Of a stretch of 64,000 nucleotides of DNA, positions 49,971 through 58,846 are shown piece by piece. The notes beneath the pieces were generated by a model. The model was not told where the DNA came from. It did no database searches and saw only the letters and a program-made list of their open reading frames with translations. Made by a program: the position numbers and the translations under genes. Positions within the stretch are counted from its first letter, which is position 1. Each line of letters opens with the position of its first letter. The stretch is taken from NCBI RefSeq assembly GCF_044465595.1, contig NZ_JBITLV010000003.1, positions 558,001 to 622,000 on the forward strand. Direction: 5' to 3'. The stretch is from Spongisporangium articulatum. GTDB lineage: Bacteria; Actinomycetota; Actinomycetes; Actinomycetales; Kineosporiaceae.

Positions 49971-50702
49971 TCAACACGGTCGCGCCTCCAAGACCTCGGG
50001 TACGGCGCAGTTGCCCTCCACAAATCCGGCGGCCTCCGGGGCGATCATGCGCATGACCGCAACGATCTCCGTGTGTGCTTCGGCCGGCGCCAACTGTCCG
50101 GGCCGGGCGGCGTACACCGGTTCGTGATGCGCGATTCGGTTCCGCAGGGTGTTGATCCGCTGCAACATCTCGTCCACCTCCCTGCGGTCCGTGCCCTCTG
50201 GATACGCATGCCGGAGATACCGGATCCATAGCGATTGCTCCCGCGGATTGGCCGTCAGGCTGCGCCAAAAGCCCAGGGACAGTTCGGCCATGACCTTTCC
50301 GGGTGTGGCGGCACTTCCCCCACAGGCCACGATGGCGCGCTCGACGTTCGTTCGACCGCGGTGATTGATGTCGACCATGCGCCTCTGCGCGCCGCTGCCC
50401 TTCGTGCGCATGAGAGGGGTAGTGGCCGGCGAGTCCCGAGCCAGCAGCCAGTGTGTGGGGCCGGGCCAGCGCTCGGAAAGGACCGCGTCGTAAGCGTTTC
50501 TCAGGCCGACTTCGAGGTGCGCGATGTCGCGCATCAATGCCTGTCCGAGCTGGACGTTCCACTCATAGAGAAGCAGCCCGTTCCCACGGTCACCTGCGGC
50601 CGCCTGGACGTATGCGGCGAATCGCGGAGCGCCCAACCATGCTTCGACCCACGGCCCAGTCAACGTATCCCCCGTGACAAAAAGGCTGAGCCCCGGCGAC
50701 AT
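49971..50702 (-). CDS. Abi-family (AbiD/F-like) HEPN protein
   Basis: 243 aa from the ATG at 50702, which aligns with the usual family start; a longer frame upstream is less likely. The Abi_2 type features are GLLLYEWNVQLGQALMRDIA, HLEVGLRNAYDAVL, SLGFWRSLTA and QRINTLRNRIAHHEPVY near the C-terminus. The last contains the HEPN RNase motif Rx4H (Arg187 to His192). Such proteins cause abortive infection or act as RNA-cutting toxins. There is no adjacent antitoxin. Codon use is less G/C-ending than in rmlD and rmlB. It splits the rml genes and looks inserted. Confidence 0.78.
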   Translation of the reverse strand: MSPGLSLFVTGDTLTGPWVEAWLGAPRFAAYVQAAAGDRGNGLLLYEWNVQLGQALMRDIAHLEVGLRNAYDAVLSERWPGPTHWLLARDSPATTPLMRTKGSGAQRRMVDINHRGRTNVERAIVACGGSAATPGKVMAELSLGFWRSLTANPREQSLWIRYLRHAYPEGTDRREVDEMLQRINTLRNRIAHHEPVYAARPGQLAPAEAHTEIVAVMRMIAPEAAGFVEGNCAVPEVLEARPC

Positions 50703-50823
50703 AGCCAGAGGCCATAGGTCCACACGGGGCTTCGACCAACAAGCTAGCCCGACTACAGCCAGCATGCAACCCTTCGACTCTGAGCCGTCAAGGCTTGTCT
50801 CAGAATGAGGTGCATTGCGCCGT

Positions 50824-50849
50824 CGATGCTGCGTTTGTGCATGATCGAC
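50824..50849. repeat. Half-element of the TGATCATG family (copy d)
   Basis: CGATGCTGCGTTTGTGCATG followed by ATCGAC repeats the left arm of copy c (40983-41007) with one change inside the core. No matching second arm was found within 150 bp. It lies 20 bp downstream of the rmlB stop. Confidence 0.75.
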
Positions 50850-50868
50850 AGCGAAAGGTGGGGAGGGG

Positions 50869-51855
50869 TCAGGCGAGGCCGGCCTTCTCCTTGAGCGGTT
50901 CCCACCAGTCGCGGCGGTCGCGGTACCACTGGACGACGTCGGCCAGGCCGGTCTCGAACGGCACCTGGGGGGCGTAACCCAACTCTTCGGAGATCTTGGC
51001 GATCGACACCGAGTAGCGGCGGTCGTGGCCCTTGCGGTCGGTCACCGGGGTCACTGCCGACCAGTCCCGGCCGGTCGCCGCCAGCAGCCGCTCGGTCAGC
51101 TCGCGGTTGGTCAGCTCGGTGCCGCCGCCGATGTTGTAGACCTCGCCACCGCGCCCGCCGGCCGCCGCCAACGCGATCCCGCGGCAGTGGTCCTCCACGT
51201 GCAGCCAGTCGCGCACGTTCAGCCCGTCCCCGTACAACGGCACGTTCTTGCCGTCGATCAGGTTGGTCACGAACAGCGGGATGACCTTCTCGGGGAACTG
51301 GTACGGCCCGTAGTTGTTCGAGCAGCGGGTGATCACCACGTCCAGCCCGTGGGTGCGCGCGTACGCCCGGGCCAGCAGGTCCGAACCGGCCTTCGACGCC
51401 GAGTACGGCGAGTTCGGCTCCAGCGGCTGCGACTCCGACCACGAGCCGGAGTCGATCGACCCGTACACCTCGTCGGTCGACACGTGCACGAACCGCCCCA
51501 CGCCCGCCTGATGCGCCGCGTCGAGCAGGGTCTGCGTGCCCACCACGTTCGTCACCACGAAGTCCGCGGCCCCGGCGATCGAGCGGTCGACGTGCGACTC
51601 GGCCGCGAAGTGCACGACGAGGTCGGTGCCGCGCATCAGGTCGTCGACGAGCGGCCGGTCGAGGATGTCGCCCTGCACGAGCTCGAAGCCCGGCACATCA
51701 GAAACAGGGTCGAGATTGCGGGGGTTACCGGCATAGGTCAGCTTGTCGAGAACGGTTACCCCGGGGCTCTCGAGCCCGCGGTACCCCTCTGACAACAGAT
51801 TTCGCACGAACTCCGAACCGATGAATCCGGCACCACCCGTTACAAGGATCTTCAC
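50869..51855 (-). CDS. rmlB: dTDP-glucose 4,6-dehydratase
   Basis: 328 aa from the GTG at 51855, with GGGAG five bases upstream; translation cannot sensibly start in the upstream extension. Landmarks: VKILVTGGAGFIGSEFVRNL (NAD loop), HFAAESHVDRSI, FVHVSTDEVYGSI, catalytic PYSASKAGSDLL (YxxxK), TRCSNNYGPYQFPEKVIPLF and RDWLHVEDHC. It makes dTDP-4-keto-6-deoxyglucose, the second step to dTDP-L-rhamnose. It is transcribed divergently from rmlC and rmlA. Confidence 0.96.
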   Translation of the reverse strand: MKILVTGGAGFIGSEFVRNLLSEGYRGLESPGVTVLDKLTYAGNPRNLDPVSDVPGFELVQGDILDRPLVDDLMRGTDLVVHFAAESHVDRSIAGAADFVVTNVVGTQTLLDAAHQAGVGRFVHVSTDEVYGSIDSGSWSESQPLEPNSPYSASKAGSDLLARAYARTHGLDVVITRCSNNYGPYQFPEKVIPLFVTNLIDGKNVPLYGDGLNVRDWLHVEDHCRGIALAAAGGRGGEVYNIGGGTELTNRELTERLLAATGRDWSAVTPVTDRKGHDRRYSVSIAKISEELGYAPQVPFETGLADVVQWYRDRRDWWEPLKEKAGLA

Positions 51856-52037
51856 TGGGACTCCCGATCTGGTTCGGACGACGGATGCCACGTTATCGAG
51901 CCCCTCGCGATACCCCTGCCCAGTCCAGGCCATAGCCCCCTCTTCTGGTGGGATTTTGGGGGGCAATTCGGATGGGATGTTGGCCACAGTGCCGCCGACA
52001 CGGGCCGGTCCTCCTGTGACCTGATTACGGTTGGGCC
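51856..52037. promoter_or_regulatory. Divergent promoter region between rmlB and rmlC
   Basis: 182 bp between two divergent genes of one pathway; promoters for both must lie here. A G-run (GGGATTTTGGGGGGCAATTC, 51951-51970) is conspicuous. There is no clear ribosome site before the rmlC ATG, so a very short leader or a leaderless mRNA is possible. Confidence 0.4.
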
Positions 52038-52658
52038 ATGGAGGTCAGCCCACTCAAGGTCCCCGACGCCTTTTCCTTCCGGCCGCGGCAGTTCCGCGAC
52101 GACCGGGGGGCGTTCCTGGAGACCTACCGCTTCGAGCCGCTGGCCGAGGCGGTGGGACACCGGCTCGACCTCCGGCAGGCGAACCTCTCCGTGTCGCGCC
52201 GGGGCACGGTCCGCGGGCTGCACTTCGCCGACGTCCCACGCGGGCAGGCCAAGTACGTCACGTGCGTGCGGGGAGCCGTGCTGGATGTCGTGGTCGACAT
52301 CCGGGTCGGCTCGCCGACGTTCGGCACGTGGGATGCCGTGCGCTTGGACGACGCCGAGCGAACGGCCGTGTACGTCGCCGAAGGATTGGGACACGGTTTC
52401 GCCGCGCTCACGGATGACGCGACGGTGATGTACCTGTGCAGCGAGGTGTACAACCCCACCGGTGAGCACGGCCTGAATCCGTTAGACCCGGGGCTCGGCA
52501 TCGACTGGGGGCTTTCGGGCGACGTGGAGCCACTGCTGTCGGAGAAGGATCTGGCGGCCCCGGGTCTGCAGGCTGCCGCGGAGTCGGGTCTGCTACCCGA
52601 TTACGAAACGTGCCGGGCGTTCTACGCCAGCCTGGCCGACAGCGTCGTGACCGGCTGA
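52038..52658 (+). CDS. rmlC: dTDP-4-dehydrorhamnose 3,5-epimerase
   Basis: 206 aa, normal length. Cupin fold: FRPRQFRDDRGAFLETYRFE, the conserved QANLSVSRRGTVRGLHF with the catalytic His, VRGAVLDVVVDIRVGSPTFG, VYVAEGLGHGFAAL and YNPTGEHGLNPLDP near the C-terminus. It epimerises C3 and C5 of dTDP-4-keto-6-deoxyglucose, third step of the pathway. It is followed by rmlA after 13 bp, the two forming an operon. Confidence 0.95.
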   Translation: MEVSPLKVPDAFSFRPRQFRDDRGAFLETYRFEPLAEAVGHRLDLRQANLSVSRRGTVRGLHFADVPRGQAKYVTCVRGAVLDVVVDIRVGSPTFGTWDAVRLDDAERTAVYVAEGLGHGFAALTDDATVMYLCSEVYNPTGEHGLNPLDPGLGIDWGLSGDVEPLLSEKDLAAPGLQAAAESGLLPDYETCRAFYASLADSVVTG

Positions 52659-52671
52659 GGAGGACTGTCAG

Positions 52672-53532
52672 GTGCGCGGAATTATCCTGGCGGGCGGGTC
52701 TGGCACCCGGCTGTACCCGATCACGAAGGGCATCAGCAAGCAGCTAATGCCGATCTACGACAAGCCGATGATCTACTACCCGTTGTCGACGCTGATGATG
52801 GCCGGCATCCGCGAGGTACTCATCATCACCACTCCCGATGACGGCCCTCAGTTCCAACGTCTTCTCGGCGACGGCTCCGATCTGGGCATGCGGATCGCAT
52901 ACGCAGTGCAGCCCTCACCGGACGGTCTAGCTCAGGCGTTCATCATCGGCGCCGACTTCATCGGCGACCAACCCGTCGCCCTCGTGCTGGGCGACAACAT
53001 CTTCTACGGAACCGGTCTCGGCACGGCGCTCGCCGACAACACCAACATCACCGGCGGGCGCATCTTCGCCTATCACGTGTCGGACCCGCAGGCCTACGGC
53101 GTCGTCGACTTCGACGCCGACGGCAGGGTCACGTCCATCGAGGAGAAGCCTGCGCAGCCGAAGAGCAACTACGCGGTGCCGGGCCTCTACTTCTACGACA
53201 ATCACGTGGTGGAGATCGCCCAAAGTATTAAGCCTAGCGCCCGAGGTGAGTTGGAGATCACCGCCATCAACGACGCATACCTGCAGCGTGGTTCGCTGCG
53301 CGTCACCGTTCTTGAACGAGGCACGGCGTGGCTAGATACAGGCACTTTTGAATCCATGATGGACGCTGGCCAATTCGTCCAAGTCATCGAGGCGCGTCAG
53401 GGTAACAAGATCGGCTGTATCGAAGAGGTGGCCTGGCGCAATGGATGGATCAATAGTGAGCAGCTTCAAGAGTTAGCCGAGACGCTGCGCAAGTCTGGGT
53501 ACGGGGAGTACCTCATCAATCTCACTAACTGA
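52672..53532 (+). CDS. rmlA: Glucose-1-phosphate thymidylyltransferase
   Basis: 286 aa from a GTG with GAGGAGG eight bases upstream. The nucleotide-binding start is GIILAGGSGTRLYPITKGIS with KQLMPIYDKPMIYYPL; later come LGDNIFYGTGL, YGVVDFDADGRV, AVPGLYFYD and GELEITAINDAYL. First step of dTDP-L-rhamnose synthesis. The first 540 bases use G/C-ending codons like the rest of the chromosome; from about 53222 the codons become A/T-richer (for example CAAAGTATTAAGCCTAGC), although the protein stays conserved. That change marks the left edge of the low-GC block. Confidence 0.96.
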   Translation: MRGIILAGGSGTRLYPITKGISKQLMPIYDKPMIYYPLSTLMMAGIREVLIITTPDDGPQFQRLLGDGSDLGMRIAYAVQPSPDGLAQAFIIGADFIGDQPVALVLGDNIFYGTGLGTALADNTNITGGRIFAYHVSDPQAYGVVDFDADGRVTSIEEKPAQPKSNYAVPGLYFYDNHVVEIAQSIKPSARGELEITAINDAYLQRGSLRVTVLERGTAWLDTGTFESMMDAGQFVQVIEARQGNKIGCIEEVAWRNGWINSEQLQELAETLRKSGYGEYLINLTN

Positions 53533-53819
53533 ACAGCAGTGTAAGTAAATTTTGAGTGAACGACCGCCTTCTATCCGACAGGTCCGACATGCTACCTAGG
53601 TCACAGAAGGAAGCAACTGGGCATCGCTGCCGATGACCCTGCCTGAGCCACTAGGGTGAAGCTGCTCGCCATGGCCAGACACTGCAGCTTCTCCACCTTC
53701 TGACAGACACAAATGAACACGTATGGACATTGATGTCCGTATCGCGCGATTGATCTGAACGTCGAACGACCACTGCAACCCACGGAGCGGGCGGGGTCAA
53801 CGCTCGGGAGGCATAGCAC
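53533..53819. promoter_or_regulatory. 287-bp intergenic region before the low-GC gene set
   Basis: AT-richer than the chromosome, with no supported gene. It probably has a promoter for the downstream operon. A short inverted repeat, GGACAT-TG-ATGTCC (53725-53738), could be an operator. GGGAGG (about ten bases before the ATG at 53820) is the ribosome site. Confidence 0.4.
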
Positions 53820-54767
53820 ATGAGCAAGCCAAGCGATGCCCCTACGCAGACGGCCCAGCCGTCTGAGGGGCTTTCACTGGTATCCACCAAGCCCGAGATC
53901 GACCCTCTCAACTCAATCTCGGTCGTCGTGACGCATTACAAGACTCCAGAACAATTGGCTACTTGCCTGCATAGCTTGAAAGCTATAGGAGGCGTGAGTG
54001 AAGTCATCGTGTGCGACTCCGAAGCCGAAGAAGTCGCCAACTTGGCGGTACAACGTTCAGGTATGGAAGTTTCATATAGGCCATTCTCAGACAATGTCGG
54101 TTTTGCGCGTCTAGTGAATGCCGGCATAGCCGACTCTCAATCGGAGTACGTTCTTGTTATAAACGCCGACGTGCTGGTAAATAGGGACGGGTTGGAAAAG
54201 TTACTCGAGACCCTTTCCCGATCATTAGATATAGGCATTGCGGTCCCTCGCCTTCTCTATCCCAATGGGGATTTTCAAAGCAGCGTCTTCCGATTCTACA
54301 GGCCCATGACCCTCCTTTACCGGCGAACCATTCTGGGCCTCCTCCCACCGGGCCAACGCGAACTCTCACGTTTCGAGGAGCCGAGCCGCCGGGCCGCAAC
54401 TTCCACGTCAGAGATGGATGTGGACTGGGCCCTTGGAGCAGCAATGCTCGTGAGGCGAAAGGCCATCACGGAAGTGGGGGCTATGGACGCCCGATACTTC
54501 TTGTATTTCGAAGATGTAGACTGGTGTCTTCGAATGTGGAAAAAAGAGTGGCGCGTGGTGTTCTCACCGGCCGCCACCTTTGTGCATAATCATGGACGCG
54601 CAAGTCGAAAGCATGGTGTGTTCGGACTGGTGAGCAACCCCTTGCTCCGGACACATCTTCGATCGGCAGCACTCTTCTTCCGATCCCACGGCCTCAAGAG
54701 ATACGTATTCGCGCAGCCGTCGCCAACCCTGGACATATCGCAGGATGAGCAGCGTGCGGACAGGTAG
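53820..54767 (+). CDS. GT2 family glycosyltransferase (rhamnosyltransferase-like)
   Basis: 315 aa. The GT-A start is SISVVVTHYKTPEQLATCLH with SLKAIGGVSEVIVCDSEAEE. Then come DNVGFARLVNAG, YVLVINADVLVN (the DxD-type site) and the C-terminal WALGAAMLVRRKAITEVGAM with DARYFLYFEDVDWCLRM, all typical of WbbL/rhamnosyltransferase-like GT2s. With rmlA just upstream, dTDP-L-rhamnose is the likely donor, though this is inference. Cytoplasmic, membrane-associated. Its 3' end overlaps the flippase gene by 23 bases. Confidence 0.88.
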   Translation: MSKPSDAPTQTAQPSEGLSLVSTKPEIDPLNSISVVVTHYKTPEQLATCLHSLKAIGGVSEVIVCDSEAEEVANLAVQRSGMEVSYRPFSDNVGFARLVNAGIADSQSEYVLVINADVLVNRDGLEKLLETLSRSLDIGIAVPRLLYPNGDFQSSVFRFYRPMTLLYRRTILGLLPPGQRELSRFEEPSRRAATSTSEMDVDWALGAAMLVRRKAITEVGAMDARYFLYFEDVDWCLRMWKKEWRVVFSPAATFVHNHGRASRKHGVFGLVSNPLLRTHLRSAALFFRSHGLKRYVFAQPSPTLDISQDEQRADR

Positions 54768-56109
54768 CGCCTCAGCAGGTGAAGACAAAGACTCGCTGAA
54801 AGTAGATCCTTCGGTTATCCGAGTTCAATCAAGCTCGGCCCTCAAAGGACAGTTGGTACTACTTCTCAAGTTCGCTCTCATCCCTGCGATCGGTATTGCG
54901 GGGCCGTTCCTGGTTTACCCAGCCATCACGCGTCACTTCGGCGCCCCTGGTCTGTCGAGCATCGCCATTGGACAAGCAGTCGGGGTCTTTGCATCGTCTC
55001 TGGTGGAGCTAGGCTGGGGCCTCAATGGCCCACGCAAGGCCGCATCCGCTTCTCGCGGTAATACAAGAGAGTTGGTATCGCTTGCAATCGCGACCACCTT
55101 TTCGACCTTCGTTCCAGTCTCCACTATTGCTGCGGCCATCAGTTACCAAGTCGCGCCCGCTTACCCCTTAGCCGCAGCTTTGACCGCGGTTGCAACAGCC
55201 TTGGCCGGGACGTCTCTGAATTGGTACTTTATTGGCACCGGGCAACCATCCCTCATATTCCTCACGGATGCCCTTCCACGGGTGATCGCAGCGGCAGCTA
55301 GCTACGGCGCATTCTACGCAGGAGCACCTCTTATCGCATTTCCCATATTGCTTTCCGTTCTATCCGTTATCGGTCTAATCCTAGCGATTAGAATGACTGG
55401 GGTTGGAGACCAACACCGAGGTGCCCTACGACCACGGGCCATCGCGCTTGAGATCCGACAGCGATTATCAATTACATTCGGACGCTCGTTCTCCCTCGTC
55501 TATCTCAGCCTACCTATTGTTGTGGTTGGGATTGTAAGACCTTCAGATGTTGCCACGTATGCAGCTACCGATCGCCTCTTGCGATTGGGGCTGCTGCTCC
55601 TGGTAGCTGTTCCCAATTCACTGCAGAAATGGCTCTCCGATGTAAAGGGTGAACAGCTACGCAGACGCTTGGTCTTGGCCCTTCAGGCAAATGTAATCCT
55701 CGGGCTACTAGCGGGGAGCATATTGTACCTCTTCGGCCGGATAGGTGCAGAACTGCTCTTTTCTGGCGTAGCCACACCCTCAAAGCTTCAGCTCGCGATT
55801 GGCGGGCTCTTGGCATTTCTGACCTGCGCCTCGCGAGCGACAGGGGGACTCTGTCTCGTTCACCTTGGTCGCGAGAAATGGGTTGGCTACTCCGCTATCG
55901 TAGGCGCACTGACGGGAGTTCCCACCCTATTTCTTTCATCGAGTGCATGGGGAGCGACAGGAGCTCTTGTCGCGGTCCTCATAACTGAGACTCTTGTTCT
56001 CCTGATCCAGGCCGTTGCGCTCATCGCTGTCTGGAATAGTTCCCCTCGTCTACATCCCAAGCTTTCCAGAACAATCGCTCGTCCTGCACGCGATCTTGGG
56101 GGCCAATAG
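54745..56109 (+). CDS. Oligosaccharide flippase (Wzx-like)
   Basis: 454 aa with about twelve membrane helices (LLLKFALIPAIGIAGPFLVY, ITRHFGAPGLSSIAIGQAVG and others). The MOP-family layout of two six-helix halves is recognisable. It should translocate the lipid-linked repeat unit. The start ATG lies in the 3' end of the GT2 gene. There is little similarity to the flippase at 37156, so the two export systems are separate. Codon use is low-GC. Confidence 0.85.
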   Translation: MSSVRTGSASAGEDKDSLKVDPSVIRVQSSSALKGQLVLLLKFALIPAIGIAGPFLVYPAITRHFGAPGLSSIAIGQAVGVFASSLVELGWGLNGPRKAASASRGNTRELVSLAIATTFSTFVPVSTIAAAISYQVAPAYPLAAALTAVATALAGTSLNWYFIGTGQPSLIFLTDALPRVIAAAASYGAFYAGAPLIAFPILLSVLSVIGLILAIRMTGVGDQHRGALRPRAIALEIRQRLSITFGRSFSLVYLSLPIVVVGIVRPSDVATYAATDRLLRLGLLLLVAVPNSLQKWLSDVKGEQLRRRLVLALQANVILGLLAGSILYLFGRIGAELLFSGVATPSKLQLAIGGLLAFLTCASRATGGLCLVHLGREKWVGYSAIVGALTGVPTLFLSSSAWGATGALVAVLITETLVLLIQAVALIAVWNSSPRLHPKLSRTIARPARDLGGQ

Positions 56110-56110
56110 G

Positions 56111-57625
56111 ATGGCAACATGGGAGGCCGATAAAGTGGCGGGGACACGGATCCTGCGCCGGCTGCCAGCCCGTGGAACTTCTCCGGCAACGGCGTTGGCC
56201 GCTCGCCCTATCCTATTTGCACTCGCAACGCTTAGCATTGCGCTGTGGGTGAGTTTGCCAGCCACTAAAGCGATGCTGGGATTCGGAGGAAGACGTTGGG
56301 GGGAAGTGGTCGTATGGCAGCAACTGCTTATAATTGCCACAGCTAGCATTGGGATGTCGATTGCGACTGCAGCTCGACGCTTCAACCTGCCGTTGGCCGT
56401 CTTTTGGGCATGGGTCCTTGTCTTCATGGGATTGGCGCCGGCTTATCAACTTTCACAGGATGCCTTTCCGTGGTTGGCGGAATTGCCCAGTACAGTAGTG
56501 TCCGCGTCTCAGCGTCTCGTCCTCATTGGATGCGCAGCCTCCGCTGCAGCGTGCTGGGCAATTGGGAAACGCCAACTAAGGCCCAAAGAGCACGAGTTGA
56601 ACCTGCCAGTGGCAGCGCCCAGAAATATTGATCTTGGCCAGACGCTCAAACGAATCTCTTACGGGTATTCGTTTATAACAACAGGATTTATTGCCCTGAT
56701 GGGCGGTAGCCTTTTTCACGCTCGGGCCGATTTTCGACAGCAAGTGTTGGCGATCGCTCAGTTGCCTCTGGGCGGCACAATGTATTTTATTGTTACGGCT
56801 GGCGCGATTCTAGTGCCGTCACTTATGATTGTCGCGTGGCGATTTGGAATCGTCAGTGAGCGTCTAACTGTCGCGGCCCCGCTCATCACTGCTGGGATTG
56901 CCACGAATCCACTCCTCGGCTCACGGTTTCTTACGGGGAGCTTCCTGGTATCTGTTGGCGCGGCCGCGCTAGGACGCCACGCTTTATCGCGCTTGCTGCC
57001 CGCGGCCAGCGTCGTATTGCTCGTCGTGCTTTTTCCGAGCCTGGACACTCTACGCGGCGACGGGACTGGGTCTCAGAAGGTTCAAATAGTCGCTGCCGAC
57101 GAATCATTGACCACCTACAATTTCGACGCATTCGAAATGCTGATGCGCGAACAGTCACTGTCGTCTAGCGATCGGTCTCAACTTCCAAGTTCACTGAAGC
57201 TCGCCATCGCTCCCGTTGTTCGCTGGGTTCCTCTGTTAGCTCGCCCATACATAGGCTTGGCCGGTGGCGCTGTGGTCGCCGACGCCACGGGAATGCAATA
57301 CACAAATGTGAGCATGCCTCTATGGGGCGAAGGAGACCTATTAGCGGGCATTCCGGGTACGATCGTTCTAATGGCGGGTCTGGGAGCCTGGTTCGGTGTT
57401 GCTTCTCGTCCCACTTTGCAGCTCCAGGGAGAATCGGCCCTACCTTCTGAATTGACGGCACCGGCAACGGCGGCATTGCTATTTATCGTGCTGCGCGGTT
57501 CGCTGTATGAGGTCTTAGGGTATCTCTTGTTGGTTATCGCCGTCTACCGGCTTAGCAATCGACGCCTGTCGAAGATGGCTGTAAGTCCGGCCGATCCGAC
57601 ACTTTCCAGTCCGACCAAGGGGTAG
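56111..57625 (+). CDS. Probable polysaccharide polymerase (Wzy-like)
   Basis: 504 aa from the ATG at 56111, two bases after the flippase stop; the frame is open further upstream inside the flippase gene. About eleven hydrophobic segments and one long hydrophilic loop at about residues 305-400 (TGSQKVQIVAADESLTTYNF, DAFEMLMREQ) are the topology of Wzy proteins, whose sequences vary widely. Motifs LLGSRFLTGSFLVSVG and LRGDGTGSQ are in the oligosaccharide-repeat-polymerase style. The call rests on topology and on its place between flippase and transferases. Confidence 0.72.
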   Translation: MATWEADKVAGTRILRRLPARGTSPATALAARPILFALATLSIALWVSLPATKAMLGFGGRRWGEVVVWQQLLIIATASIGMSIATAARRFNLPLAVFWAWVLVFMGLAPAYQLSQDAFPWLAELPSTVVSASQRLVLIGCAASAAACWAIGKRQLRPKEHELNLPVAAPRNIDLGQTLKRISYGYSFITTGFIALMGGSLFHARADFRQQVLAIAQLPLGGTMYFIVTAGAILVPSLMIVAWRFGIVSERLTVAAPLITAGIATNPLLGSRFLTGSFLVSVGAAALGRHALSRLLPAASVVLLVVLFPSLDTLRGDGTGSQKVQIVAADESLTTYNFDAFEMLMREQSLSSSDRSQLPSSLKLAIAPVVRWVPLLARPYIGLAGGAVVADATGMQYTNVSMPLWGEGDLLAGIPGTIVLMAGLGAWFGVASRPTLQLQGESALPSELTAPATAALLFIVLRGSLYEVLGYLLLVIAVYRLSNRRLSKMAVSPADPTLSSPTKG

Positions 57626-57633
57626 AAACGACT

Positions 57634-58836
57634 TTGACGAAACCTGACGCGGCACCAATGACAATTGCATTCTATCTGCCCCAATTCCATGCCATTCCAG
57701 AGAACGACGACTGGTGGGGCGCTGGTTTCACTGAGTGGACCAACGTAAAGCGAGCAGTACCAGCATATAGGGGTCACGTTCAGCCGAACGAACCGGCGAC
57801 TCCCTTTGGAGAGTACAACCTCCTCGACCCCAGCGTTGTCGAGTGGCAGACCAAGATCGCCATGGAGAACGGGATTGACGCATTCTGCTATTACCACTAC
57901 TGGTTCGCTGGAGTGCGCCTTCTCGAGCAGCCTCTTGACAACTATCTAGAATCGCAAATTTCCATGCCCTTCGCCATCTGCTGGGCGAACGAGAACTGGT
58001 CTCGGCGCTGGGACGGCAAGAATCATGAGATTCTCATGGCCCAAGACTACGACAACGAGACACCAAGAAGGGTGTTCGAATCTTTTGTGCCCTATCTTAG
58101 TGATTCCCGCTACGTCCGTCGCGACAACAAATGCGTCCTACTTGTCCATCGAGTAGATCATCTTCCGGACGCAAAGCACTACGCAAGCGAGTGGCGTAGG
58201 TTGGCTCACGAACACAACATCGGTGAGCTATGGCTGGTCGCCTCAGAAACATCACCGGGTCTTGACCCCCGCGATTTTGGCTTTGACGCAGCTGCAGAGT
58301 TCCCTCCTGTTGGAGATAACACGATCGCGTCGGCCCTTCTGCATCCTCCCAATTCGCTTAACCCAGATTTCCGCGGTCGCCTGATGTCGTATTCGCGTCT
58401 TGCGAGATGGTACGAAAATCGTTCGACGCCGCCGTTTCCTCGTCATAGAGGTCTAGTTCCGCGCTGGGATAATTCCCCGAGGCGTATGCTGAAAGCGACG
58501 CTATTCCATGGATCCACCCCCGAGCGATACGGACTTTGGCTGACCCGCGCTCGGCGTGATGAACAGGAGCAGCGTCCTGGAACCGGGTTGGTCTTCGTCA
58601 ACGCCTGGAACGAATGGGCTGAAGGAGCATACCTAGAGCCGGATCATCAGTACGGTGACGCCTACCTTCGTGCTTCGAATTGGAATATTCATGTAGAGTC
58701 GAACTTCCGCCATCCTAGAGTGTCTCACCCCTTTATCGCCCACCTTAGTTGGGCCTTTGCGCAGAGCCTGCTTCAAGCGGTGGCCTCCACCGTGAAGAAC
58801 TTTGCCAAGCATTGCCAGCGCAAGTTGGTCAGGTAG
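57634..58836 (+). CDS. WbsX-like / GH99-like domain protein
   Basis: 400 aa from a TTG at 57634; an ATG at 57658 has no ribosome site. The family opening IAFYLPQFHAIPENDDWWG and GFTEWTNVKRAVPAYRGHVQ is followed by NGIDAFCYYHYWFAGVRLLE, MPFAICWANENWSRRWDG and, near the end, FVNAWNEWAEGAYLEPD. This is the WbsX/GH99-like group found in O-antigen and rhamnan clusters. Its reaction is not established; the GH99-like fold suggests hydrolysis or transfer on mannose- or rhamnose-like sugars. It is cytoplasmic, 8 bp after the polymerase gene. Confidence 0.85.
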   Translation: MTKPDAAPMTIAFYLPQFHAIPENDDWWGAGFTEWTNVKRAVPAYRGHVQPNEPATPFGEYNLLDPSVVEWQTKIAMENGIDAFCYYHYWFAGVRLLEQPLDNYLESQISMPFAICWANENWSRRWDGKNHEILMAQDYDNETPRRVFESFVPYLSDSRYVRRDNKCVLLVHRVDHLPDAKHYASEWRRLAHEHNIGELWLVASETSPGLDPRDFGFDAAAEFPPVGDNTIASALLHPPNSLNPDFRGRLMSYSRLARWYENRSTPPFPRHRGLVPRWDNSPRRMLKATLFHGSTPERYGLWLTRARRDEQEQRPGTGLVFVNAWNEWAEGAYLEPDHQYGDAYLRASNWNIHVESNFRHPRVSHPFIAHLSWAFAQSLLQAVASTVKNFAKHCQRKLVR

Positions 58837-58846
58837 ATCGACTCAG

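Noticed and set aside
49957..49983. Possible tRNA T-arm (TGATTCGAATCA) near the Abi gene
   Set aside because: The stem beyond the central palindrome does not pair, and no acceptor or anticodon arms can be found on either strand.
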